A stretch of DNA of 7,424 nt, taken from Pseudomonadota bacterium. GTDB lineage: Bacteria; Pseudomonadota; Gammaproteobacteria; Acidiferrobacterales; Acidiferrobacteraceae. The translations under genes were made by a program, and so were the position numbers. The stretch lies in the NCBI GenBank assembly GCA_021797365.1, contig JAJZZU010000118.1, forward strand, positions 1-7,424, given 5' to 3'. The notes beneath the pieces were generated by a model. That model did no database searches, was not told the DNA's origin, and saw only the letters and a program-made list of their open reading frames with translations. The first letter of the stretch is position 1; each line of letters starts with the position of its first letter. Positions 1 through 5,628 of this stretch are shown piece after piece.

Positions 1-2
1 TC

Positions 3-116
3 TGCCGAAACTATTGGGAATCCACGATGGCGCTGGTCGCCGAGGCCCGGCAAGCGCAAGAGCGCAAGCGGGTGGTTGCCCGTCGAAACCCCGGCACCCC
101 GAAGTTCCAGGGCTAA
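3..116 (+). CDS. 3' end of an unidentified gene (partial)
   Basis: An open frame enters from the left edge and stops at TAA 114-116, giving 37 residues that begin CRNYWESTMALVAEA and end NPGTPKFQG. The piece is charged, with an Arg/Lys/Glu/Gln-rich stretch that could be helical, and ends in a Pro/Gly tail. The other two forward frames read less like protein here. I do not recognise the family and the N-terminus lies outside the window. It may be the last gene before the insertion-sequence remnant that follows. The coding call rests only on composition and an in-frame stop, so confidence is modest. Confidence 0.4.
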   Translation, partial: CRNYWESTMALVAEARQAQERKRVVARRNPGTPKFQG

Positions 117-316
117 GCCCGCACGGCTAAAATCAATAAAAACATTCCTGACATTTTTTGGACGAGATCAATTTGGTGTGCAAGCGCTTCAAGATGCTAA
201 ACTGATATGACGGGAATGGAGTGGTTGGAAGAATGATGGGTCGGCAGAAATCTATCTATTACACACATCTTTTGAAGGCCAACACGGCGTGATGGTGTAA
301 ATATTGCCGTGATGAT
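117..316. other. AT-richer intergenic stretch holding a probable IS end
   Basis: About 200 bases of noticeably lower GC than the rest of the window, between the partial left gene and the DUF4338 gene. No convincing gene was found in it. It holds a Tn5-end-like sequence at 252-270 and an inverted repeat CACGGC/GCCGTG (about 284-312) with a 17-base loop just past the DUF4338 stop on the minus strand. That repeat has no T-tract, so I do not call it a terminator. The lower GC suggests an older target sequence or a foreign origin. Confidence 0.5.
252..270 (+). repeat. Candidate IS50-like terminal inverted repeat
   Basis: The sequence CTATCTATTACACACATCT agrees with the Tn5/IS50 outside end (CTGACTCTTATACACAAGT, recalled from memory) at 13 of 19 positions, including the opening CT, the central TTA and the ACACA block. 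It is oriented with its outer base at 252, as expected if the element extends rightwards over the DUF4338 gene and the transposase remnant. It lies 46 bases beyond the DUF4338 stop. The partner repeat is missing, so this is a plausible but unpaired end. Confidence 0.4.
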
Positions 317-1174
317 TTAGCAGTTGCGGAGCTGTTTGCGGAAGTCGCGGGTGAGTTGGTAGATCCAGAGGCTTTTGATGGGCTGGTCGTGACGATGGAA
401 GATATCGAGCTTGCCGCGGCCTTGTGTATCCCCCAGATATTGCCAATTGGCAGCTCGGTAGCAGGTGCCAGCGAAGCGTGGCTTTTCGACAAAGGTCTCC
501 AGCAACACTGGGCGGTAACCGTAACGGGCCTGCCAGTCATCCGCGAGCCGGCGGCTAACGATGGCCAGAATGCGCGAGGCCAGATTCTTATGACGGATCC
601 ACGGCAAGATCAGAAAGCGCGCGTTATTGACGATGAGATATAGGTTGCGCTGTCTCCGCGCGGCACTCCAGCCGATAGAGGCATCGCGGGGGTGCGTCTT
701 CCAGGCCGCAGCCCCAAAGCCCAAGAGCGCGATGATCGTGCCTTCGGCGCGCACGACATAGCGCAACTGCGCCCCTGGCAGGGGTTTATGACCCAGATAG
801 CGGTAATGGGCGATATACGCGTTCCAGAGCTGCGAGTCGTGGCGCTGGACGACCACGTCGACTGCGAGTCGGGCAAGATCCACCACGGGTAAGATCACGG
901 GTTCCCGCACGAGCGTGTCGATCAGAGGGTGCGCCCGATAGGAGACGGGCTTCGCGCACTGTGGCGGCGGGAGCGTGATGAGGCCGTCCTTCTCCATCCG
1001 GAGCAACGCCACGCAACAGCTCATGTCCTTTAGCCCCCCGTCGAGGCGCTGCCAGGCGAGGGATGCGCACACGTCCTGCGAGAGCCGATAGCGGGAGGGC
1101 GGCGGAGAGGTCGCGATCAGCGCGCGGATCCGGTCGATCTCGGCCAGGGTAAAATCCCGTCCACAGTAGCGCAT
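317..1174 (-). CDS. DUF4338 / DruA-like protein
   Basis: A 285-residue protein of the DUF4338 family, whose best-known member is DruA of the Druantia anti-phage system. The biochemical activity is not established to my knowledge. The conserved core is clear: a motif around HYRYLGHKPLPGAQLRY (about 125-141), then GFGAAAWKTHPRD, IGWSAARRQRNLYLIVNNARF, the block beginning ILPWIRHKNLASRIL, and the late signature WQARYGYRPVLLETFVE followed by GTCYRAANWQYLGDTQGRGK. Both termini look natural and there is no internal break, so the gene appears intact. It begins with ATG 1174-1172, three bases after the transposase stop (TGA CCG ATG), which suggests translational coupling; the ribosome site is weak. 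DruB to DruE are not present, so a full Druantia locus is not supported. The setting points to a transposon passenger or accessory factor. Family assignment is secure, role is not. Confidence 0.85.
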   Translation of the reverse strand: MRYCGRDFTLAEIDRIRALIATSPPPSRYRLSQDVCASLAWQRLDGGLKDMSCCVALLRMEKDGLITLPPPQCAKPVSYRAHPLIDTLVREPVILPVVDLARLAVDVVVQRHDSQLWNAYIAHYRYLGHKPLPGAQLRYVVRAEGTIIALLGFGAAAWKTHPRDASIGWSAARRQRNLYLIVNNARFLILPWIRHKNLASRILAIVSRRLADDWQARYGYRPVLLETFVEKPRFAGTCYRAANWQYLGDTQGRGKLDIFHRHDQPIKSLWIYQLTRDFRKQLRNC

Positions 1175-1177
1175 CGG

Positions 1178-1640
1178 TCAGCCTGGCGGAACCCAACCCG
1201 CGACTTGCAAGGCAACCCGCATCTCCACTGATTCGTAGAGCCACATCCAGCCGCGCCAAAGCACGGTCACGCCGGGCTCCCCGTCGCCCTTGCGCCCGAG
1301 GTGGCCGCCCAGGCGGCCGAGCATGCGCACGGCCTCGCGGAGCGTCGGTGGGGGTCCTGGCGGAGGCAAAGCCTTCGTCACGCGCATGCATCAGGCGCAC
1401 GCCGATGATGCTAAAGAGGGTCAAATAGCGTTTCAGGCGCAAGACCTCTTCGAGCAGCCAGTCCTCGACTTGGCAGCCCGATTTGAGCACTTTGTGCCAG
1501 GTCTCGATGCCCCAGCGCTTGCCGTACCAGCGCACCTTCTCGACAGCCGATGCGAAGTCATCGACCGGCAGGTTTGTTAACAATACCCAGCTGATCGCCT
1601 CACTGCCCGCAGGGGCCGCAGTCTCGGTGGCGCCGATTAC
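1178..1640 (-). pseudogene. IS4-family transposase remnant, 5'-truncated and frameshifted
   Basis: The C-terminal part of a DDE transposase of the IS4 family, IS50/Tn5 type. In the first frame it reads EAISWVLLTNLPVDDFASAV, then WYGKRWGIETWHKVLKSGC; this gives the family signature Y(2)R(3)E(6)K at 1526-1482 with the catalytic Glu. After VRLMHARDEGFA the homology moves to another frame, where it continues PPPTLREAV, MLGRLGGHLGRKGDGEPGV and VLWRGW to TGA at 1180-1178. The shift lies at about 1345-1395, near a C-rich run. The N-terminal DNA-binding domain and the two catalytic Asp residues are absent: recognisable homology stops near 1640, although the frame stays open to ATG 1703. The protein cannot be active. 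Its stop sits 3 bases before the DUF4338 start. Confidence 0.85.
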
Positions 1641-1703
1641 CTGGTCGCGCGACCACCCACGGCCTGGGCCGGGATGTGGCCGGTTGGGGGCACGTGAAAG
1701 CAT

Positions 1704-1994
1704 CTTGATTTTTTATGGCGCTCGTTTCGACTATGGCGGGCGTGCGGCACCATGTTAACGCCGGGGCCTTTCATTGCCCCGGCGGCTGGTCTAGTCTCGT
1801 GTGACAGATCCTTTCCTGCGCGAGAACCATTTAAGGCCCAGGCGCGAATGGATGCCGACGCAAGGGACCATGCGGTCGTAACGGGGCAAGGCCCGTCGGA
1901 ACTTCGGGGATGCTGCCGGATGGCGGCGGACAGAGCCGTCTTTGGGGGCCGGCGTAACGCCCCGCCCCATTGCCATTACGATTGAGGAAGGCCC
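1704..1994. other. Leader of the HipA-like gene, no gene seen
   Basis: About 290 bases between the transposase breakpoint side and the kinase gene. I found no helix-turn-helix reading frame that could be HipB; short open frames here look like composition artefacts. It holds a strong 9-bp inverted repeat at 1759-1784 and further GC-rich runs (around 1879-1896 and 1945-1970) that repeat the theme of a CGGGGC block facing a GCCC block. No promoter close to the sigma-70 consensus is evident. GTGACA at 1801 has only a poor partner about 17 bases on. Confidence 0.45.
1759..1784. repeat. 9-bp perfect inverted repeat upstream of the HipA-like gene
   Basis: CGCCGGGGC (1759-1767) and GCCCCGGCG (1776-1784) are perfect complements around an 8-base loop, CTTTCATT. 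Neither strand has a T-tract next to it, so an intrinsic terminator is unlikely. It stands about 210 bases before the kinase start and about 120 bases beyond the transposase breakpoint. It could be a structured leader, a protein-binding site or a scar of an older element. Confidence 0.55.
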
Positions 1995-3308
1995 TTGGTC
2001 TCGAAAATGCCTCCCGCCGCGAGTCTCCCTTCGACATCCCCGCCGGCGCCCGCGGCACAAGACCTTCTGGTGTCGCTCTGGAATCCGCAGGCGCTGCCCG
2101 ATCCCCGCGGCCAACGCTGGCAGTTGGCGGGCGTCTTGCGCACCCAGGGGCCGTGCCGCGGCGCCTTTAGCTACCTGCGCGCCTATGATGGCCCCCCGCT
2201 CGACCCTTTGCACCTCGATTATCGCGCAAAGCCCCCCGGCGCTTTGTTTGCGCCGCAGCCCGGCCAGGAACTCTTCGGGGTCTTCCGGGACATCCTGCCC
2301 GGCTACTTCGGGTCGGTCCTGTGGGAGCGGTGTCGTCCCGCGTTGCAGGGCGCGGGTCCTCTGGCGCACTTGGCGGCCTTTGGTACCCGCAGCCAATCGG
2401 GGCTCCTGGTGCGCGCGCTCGCGGCCGTCGCCACCCCCGAACGCCTGCCGCGCTCGCTCGCGGCCCTTGAGACGATCGCCGCGCGCATCGAGGGGCTTTT
2501 GGCCGGCGACGATATCCTCGACGAGGCCCACGTCTATGCCCTGACCACGCTCGGCGGGGCGCGCCCCAAGGCCGCCGTGTGTTTAGACGGTATCCACTAT
2601 GTCGCCAAATTCAATCGCCCAGACGATGTCTATACGAGCCTTGCGCGCGTCGAGCACGCCATGCTGCGCTGGGCGGCGGCCTCCGGCCTGTCAGTCCCGG
2701 AGAGCCGGGTCGTCACCCTCCCCCGATCAGGGGCCGATGTCTTGCTGGTGGCGCGTTATGATCGCCAGGGGGCCCATCGCGCCCATCGCTTAAGCCTGCG
2801 GACACTGACCGGCACCGATAATATTGGACGTTGGGATACCCATGCCGATGCGCGGGATGTCACGCGCATCCTGCAGGCCCTGGCCGCCCCCGAGACCGAC
2901 CACGACGAATGGATCCGGCGCATCGCCTTTATGGCCGCCATGCACGACAGCGACAACCATTTCGGCAACGTGGAGATGCGGCTCGATGAAGAGAACCGCT
3001 GGCGGCTTGCGCCGGCCTACGACCTCGTGCCCGTCACCGGCAACCCCGCCTTCGCGACGCGTCTCTGCGGTTTTGTGAATCCGTACCAGGCAGTAAGCGT
3101 CCACCTGGCGCCTGCGATCGCCCGCTTCTGCATGCGTCCCTTAGCCCACGTCCAGGCGCTGGTATACGCCACATGGACTGCCATGGTGCATCAGGCCGAT
3201 ACGACGTTTCGTGAGGCGCGTATCGGGTCTGTCGATGCCAAACGGCTGTACGAGGGCCTTTCCCTCGCGCGCGTGGCGGCGTTGACGTCCCAGTTCCCGG
3301 CGGCGTAA
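1995..3308 (+). CDS. HipA-family Ser/Thr kinase (orphan, no HipB)
   Basis: A 437-residue HipA-like protein, about the usual length. In toxin-antitoxin pairs HipA phosphorylates glutamyl-tRNA synthetase and HipB neutralises it and represses the operon; the target of this copy is unknown. Order of motifs: N-terminal HipA subdomain with LAGVLR and GAFSY (about 45-60), glycine loop GGARPK (187-192), YVAKF with Lys205, VEHAM with Glu220, hinge RYDR (254-257), catalytic loop DNHFGN with Asp320 and Asn325, and metal-binding APAYD with Asp343. All key kinase residues are present. The residue aligning with the autophosphorylated Ser150 of E. coli HipA appears to be Thr. Start: TGA at 1983-1985 closes the frame upstream; TTG 1995 lies 6 bases after GAGGA (1984-1988), better spaced than ATG 2007. 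No hipB lies directly upstream or downstream, which is unusual. Confidence 0.9.
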   Translation: MVSKMPPAASLPSTSPPAPAAQDLLVSLWNPQALPDPRGQRWQLAGVLRTQGPCRGAFSYLRAYDGPPLDPLHLDYRAKPPGALFAPQPGQELFGVFRDILPGYFGSVLWERCRPALQGAGPLAHLAAFGTRSQSGLLVRALAAVATPERLPRSLAALETIAARIEGLLAGDDILDEAHVYALTTLGGARPKAAVCLDGIHYVAKFNRPDDVYTSLARVEHAMLRWAAASGLSVPESRVVTLPRSGADVLLVARYDRQGAHRAHRLSLRTLTGTDNIGRWDTHADARDVTRILQALAAPETDHDEWIRRIAFMAAMHDSDNHFGNVEMRLDEENRWRLAPAYDLVPVTGNPAFATRLCGFVNPYQAVSVHLAPAIARFCMRPLAHVQALVYATWTAMVHQADTTFREARIGSVDAKRLYEGLSLARVAALTSQFPAA

Positions 3309-3531
3309 TCCCCCGAGGCGTCCTATCCAAGAGATTTGAGTATGGCGTGTAGAGATGGTAAGGAGCGGGGTTGTCAAGGATATTGGTCCTGACCGCGCGC
3401 ATAATTCTGCGATTCTAGACGCGATACCAACCGCGGCCGAATCGGACCCGCGCTCTCGCTACGCGGGAGGCCTCAAGCCCTCGGGCCGTTAGGGCGGCTC
3501 CAGGCTCGCCCTCCCGGCCAAGGGGGATGGC
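3309..3531. other. Convergent intergenic region with GC hairpins
   Basis: The gap between the converging ends of the kinase gene (+) and phosphoesterase 1 (-). Two short inverted repeats occur: CCCGCG/CGCGGG (3447-3452 and 3462-3467) and AGGGCG/CGCCCT (3491-3496 and 3507-3512). Neither is followed by a T-tract on either strand, so they are weak terminator candidates. No gene is seen. The stretch 3320-3420 is lower in GC than its surroundings. Confidence 0.4.
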
Positions 3532-4362
3532 CTAGCGCCCGACCTCGATAACCCACTTCGGATCAAAGGCGGCCACCGGCTCGACCCCAACATACCCACG
3601 AGGATTGGACACGACCCGTGTCTTGTGGCCGCACGCGTCTTTCACGGTGTAGTCGACCCGGACATGGGTATGCCCATGTACCCAAAGATCGGCGCGCACC
3701 ACGAGGTCATCGAGGCAACTTGCATAGGCGGTATCCGTGACATCGTAGGGCGGCTCCTTCAGAAGACTTCGCGCCAAGGGGGCATGATGGGTGACCACCA
3801 CGGTGGGGCCAAGCTTGCAGCCGGCCTCAGTCTTGTCGCTTTCTGCGCGCTCCGTGGGCAATGCCGCGTCCAAAAAGGCGGCGCTGCGCTCGTGCCAGGC
3901 CAGCGTGGTGCAGGGGCGGGCATACACCCGCTCTGAGGGCCTGCGGCCGATTCGAATACGGGCGTAGTCGGTCATGAGCTCCCCTATGTTACGCATCATT
4001 GCGTCTTGGTGCAGCGCGCCATTCAAACCAAAGTCGGTCCAGAGGGTCGCGCCAAGAAATCGCACGCCGTCGATCACCACGGCCTCGTTTTCCAAAAGAT
4101 GGACGGGGGTGCCCGCGACCTTGGCACGGGCCTTGTCCCACAAGGCCTCTACGGTCCGCTGCCCATAGAACTCGTGGTTGCCCATGACGTAGATCGTGGG
4201 GCGGTCACAGGACTTCAAGGCCCAATCCAGACCCTGGAGCCCGACGCCGATATCCCCCGCCAAGATATGCACGTCGCAATCGATATCCCGGAGGCGGGGC
4301 CGCGACCAGTTGCCGAACTCCAGATGCACGTCGGACAGGATATGGAGCCTGAGAGGTTGCAT
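3532..4362 (-). CDS. Calcineurin-like metallophosphoesterase 1
   Basis: A 276-residue protein with the complete two-metal phosphoesterase motif set: SDVHLEF (Asp11, His13), LAGDIG (Asp37), MGNHEFY (Asn62, His63), THHAPL (His192) and HGHTH (229-233). These residues bind the two metal ions and hydrolyse a phosphate ester; sequence alone does not reveal the substrate. There is no signal peptide or membrane segment, so it should be cytosolic. From memory, this SDVHLEF type is common on phages, plasmids and islands. Start ATG 4362-4360 follows a good ribosome site (AGGAAGAG), itself part of a 12-bp palindrome. It is the last gene of a same-strand series with a second phosphoesterase and an AAA+ ATPase, though 268 bases separate it from the former, so it probably has its own promoter. 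It converges on the HipA-like gene. Fold assignment is firm, role unknown. Confidence 0.9.
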   Translation of the reverse strand: MQPLRLHILSDVHLEFGNWSRPRLRDIDCDVHILAGDIGVGLQGLDWALKSCDRPTIYVMGNHEFYGQRTVEALWDKARAKVAGTPVHLLENEAVVIDGVRFLGATLWTDFGLNGALHQDAMMRNIGELMTDYARIRIGRRPSERVYARPCTTLAWHERSAAFLDAALPTERAESDKTEAGCKLGPTVVVTHHAPLARSLLKEPPYDVTDTAYASCLDDLVVRADLWVHGHTHVRVDYTVKDACGHKTRVVSNPRGYVGVEPVAAFDPKWVIEVGR

Positions 4363-4368
4363 GTCTCT

Positions 4369-4380
4369 TCCTTATAAGGA
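4369..4380. promoter_or_regulatory. 12-bp palindrome overlapping the ribosome site of phosphoesterase 1
   Basis: TCCTTATAAGGA is a perfect palindrome. On the minus strand its right half supplies the AGGA of the ribosome site, and it also contains TATAAG, which resembles a -10 box. It ends 6 bases before the ATG. It could be an operator or promoter element that overlaps translation initiation. No convincing -35 box was found, so the role is open. Confidence 0.35.
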
Positions 4381-4455
4381 TAAAGCATTGCGCGGTCGAA
4401 TACCGACTCGTACCGTGAAATGCCGCACCCTGCTTTGAGCAAGGATGTATGGTCA

Positions 4456-4616
4456 CGCCGCGTGGCTGCGGCGGGACATGGGTGGCCCCGGCCGCGGGGC
4501 TTGGGTTCGGGGCGCCACCGCGTCCGGACCCGTTCAGTGCCATAATATGGACGCGGTGCCGCCTCTGTCGCGGCGGTGTCGCGGGCCGCCCTCTTGCCGG
4601 CCGTCGGCCCCTGTGC
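4456..4616. repeat. Cluster of GC-rich inverted repeats between the two phosphoesterases
   Basis: Within about 160 bases there are CGCCGC/GCGGCG (4456-4473), GCCCCG/CGGGGC with a 4-base loop (4485-4500), the long repeat at 4511-4563, and GC repeats of the type GGGCCG/CGGCCC (about 4583-4612). None has a T-tract on the minus strand. The block lies after the stop of phosphoesterase 2 and before phosphoesterase 1. It may act as a 3' stabiliser, a Rho-dependent boundary or a structured RNA. High GC makes some short repeats expected by chance, but not the long one. Confidence 0.45.
4511..4563. repeat. Long inverted repeat, 15-base arms with one mismatch
   Basis: The arms at 4511-4525 (GGCGCCACCGCGTCC) and 4549-4563 (GGACGCGGTGCCGCC) pair at 14 of 15 positions; the single mismatch is C against C. 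The loop is 23 bases and holds the AT-rich CATAATAT, so CCATAATATGG (4540-4550) straddles the base of the loop. The 8-bp palindrome GTCCGGAC (4522-4529) also overlaps the left arm. The length is well beyond chance for this spacing. With no T-tract on either side, it is more likely a binding site, an RNA element or an element scar than an intrinsic terminator. Confidence 0.6.
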
Positions 4617-4630
4617 CGCCTCGGCCCGTC

Positions 4631-5437
4631 CTACCGTCCCCGCTCCAGATCCCGGTCGCCGACGCGGCGCACGACCCCCTCTTGATCCAGCAGTCCGCGC
4701 AGCCCCACCCCATAGGCGCGAAAGCCTAGACCCCGGTCCCAGGCGCGGTAGTCCCGGCAGTCATGGTGATGCCCATGGAAAAGCCTCTTCACCCCCAAGG
4801 CCTGGGCGAGTTCATCAATGGCGGTAAAGCCATAGGGATGGCAGCTGGGGGCCTCATGGGTCACAAGGATGTCCGCCGTTTCGTCCCAGAGTCTCTCATA
4901 ATCCTCGGGATAGATCGTGGAGCGATGTTTTAAGATCTGCCCGGCGCGCGCGATGTCTTGAGGGCTAGGGGCCTCCTCGCGCCCGGCACGCGCGCCGGCG
5001 CCCCGCCCCCGGCGGGAGGTGCGCTCGCCCGCAACAAAGGCCGCGTGACTGACATAGGCGGGGGCACATAACGGATCCCACATCTGCCCCCGAAAGATCC
5101 CGCCCAATCCCGCAAGGCGCACACCGGCCACGGTGACCACCCGCCCATGCAGGTTGCGCTCCGCAAGACTCTCCAAATGCCGCCAATGATCCTCGCGGTC
5201 GCTATCATGGTTGCCCGGGATAAACCACACCGCGGTTCCCTGCACCTCCCAAGGGGCCGCGATGTCGGCGAGCGGTCGCGGGGCCTCGATATCGCCTAAG
5301 AGCACGAGCGCCTGGGGATGCCAGGCGGCCACCGCTGCCGAGAGGTGCTCAAACTGCCCATGGACATCGCCCGCAAAAAGAATCAAGGGCGACGCACCCT
5401 CGGTTGTCTCCGGCCTTTTTATCCGATCGTCGGTCAT
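4631..5437 (-). CDS. Calcineurin-like metallophosphoesterase 2
   Basis: A 268-residue phosphoesterase clearly different from phosphoesterase 1. Its metal-binding motifs are FAGDVHG (Asp24, His26), LGDIE (Asp49), PGNHD (Asn76, His77), VTHEAPS (His194) and HGHHHD (221-226), so the active site is complete. An Arg/Gly/Ala-rich segment (about 139-153) is a probable flexible insertion and is encoded by very GC-rich DNA. It is followed by KHRSTIYPEDYERLW. No signal peptide or membrane segment is visible. Start ATG 5437-5435 is preceded by AGAGG at an 8-base spacing. The intrinsic terminator after the ATPase gene ends only 26 bases before this ATG, leaving no room for a conventional promoter beyond it; expression must come from readthrough or from a promoter overlapping the hairpin. 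Substrate unknown. Confidence 0.9.
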   Translation of the reverse strand: MTDDRIKRPETTEGASPLILFAGDVHGQFEHLSAAVAAWHPQALVLLGDIEAPRPLADIAAPWEVQGTAVWFIPGNHDSDREDHWRHLESLAERNLHGRVVTVAGVRLAGLGGIFRGQMWDPLCAPAYVSHAAFVAGERTSRRGRGAGARAGREEAPSPQDIARAGQILKHRSTIYPEDYERLWDETADILVTHEAPSCHPYGFTAIDELAQALGVKRLFHGHHHDCRDYRAWDRGLGFRAYGVGLRGLLDQEGVVRRVGDRDLERGR

Positions 5438-5463
5438 CTGCCGATCCTCTGACCCCTCTTAGC

Positions 5464-5495
5464 AAAAACCCGATCCGCCCCGAAGGACGGATCGG
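5464..5495 (-). terminator. Intrinsic terminator with UUCG loop, possibly an attenuator
   Basis: On the minus strand an 11-pair stem (CCGATCCGTCC with GGGCGGATCGG, one G-T wobble) closes a TTCG tetraloop and is followed by GG and TTTTT (5468-5464). This is a textbook Rho-independent terminator. It lies 134 bases past the ATPase stop and immediately 5' of phosphoesterase 2. The GGATCGG in the ribosome-site region of that gene (about 5440-5447) can also pair with the first stem arm, so a competing fold is possible. Confidence 0.85.
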
Positions 5496-5522
5496 AGGTC
5501 CCGCGCCACTGTTACCTAACCC

Positions 5523-5543
5523 GGCCTCTAAAGCCCAGAGGCC
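5523..5543. repeat. 7-bp perfect hairpin 3' of the ATPase gene
   Basis: GGCCTCT (5523-5529) and AGAGGCC (5537-5543) pair perfectly around a 7-base loop. It lies between the ATPase stop and the intrinsic terminator on the minus strand, so it would form early in the same transcript region. It could stabilise the ATPase mRNA end or belong to a two-hairpin leader for phosphoesterase 2. Confidence 0.45.
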
Positions 5544-5628
5544 CCGGCCGTCTGGGCGCGATACGCCACCCGGGCGCCGCCCACGGCTCCCCGCGGGCCT
5601 CGCGACCGGTGTGCGGTAGACGGACCTA

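Larger units (their letters stand above)
252..1640 (-). mobile_element. Truncated IS4-family (IS50/Tn5-like) element carrying a DUF4338 gene
   Basis: Seen: a degraded IS4-type transposase C-terminus (about 1640-1178) followed after 3 bases by an intact DUF4338 gene (1174-317), then a 19-base sequence (252-270) resembling a Tn5 end. From the family: IS50-like elements have roughly 19-bp terminal inverted repeats and duplicate 9 bp of target. Inference: 252 is the element's boundary at the transposase 3' side, and the other end, with the transposase N-terminus and most of its catalytic core, was deleted near 1640. No second inverted repeat was found near 1640-1760, so both boundaries are provisional. 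Confidence 0.5.

Noticed and set aside
317..1174. A complete Druantia defence system
   Set aside because: Only the DruA-like protein is present; no large DruE helicase or other Dru gene lies in the window, and the neighbour is a transposase.
786..1345. Continuation of the transposase first frame past the frameshift
   Set aside because: Homology moves to the other frame (PPPTLREAV onward) and the extension is antisense-like Arg/Pro-rich sequence overlapping the DUF4338 gene.
1785..1810. The second terminal inverted repeat of the IS50-like element
   Set aside because: The complement around 1790-1806 shares only a short ACAC-containing stretch with the candidate left end, no better than chance.
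1801..1834. A sigma-70 promoter for the kinase starting at GTGACA
   Set aside because: The only nearby -10-like sequence (ATTTAA) is about 22 bases away and the 17-base position reads GAACCA.
1752..1985. A 77-codon plus-strand frame before the kinase, considered as a possible HipB
   Set aside because: It shows no helix-turn-helix pattern, is rich in Arg/Ala/Gly, and begins inside an inverted repeat region.
1791..2531. A 246-codon minus-strand frame opposite the start of the HipA-like gene
   Set aside because: It has low-complexity Arg/Gly-rich content and overlaps the well-supported kinase on the other strand.
3447..3512. Bidirectional terminator between the converging genes
   Set aside because: The hairpins are only 6 bp and lack T-tracts on both strands.
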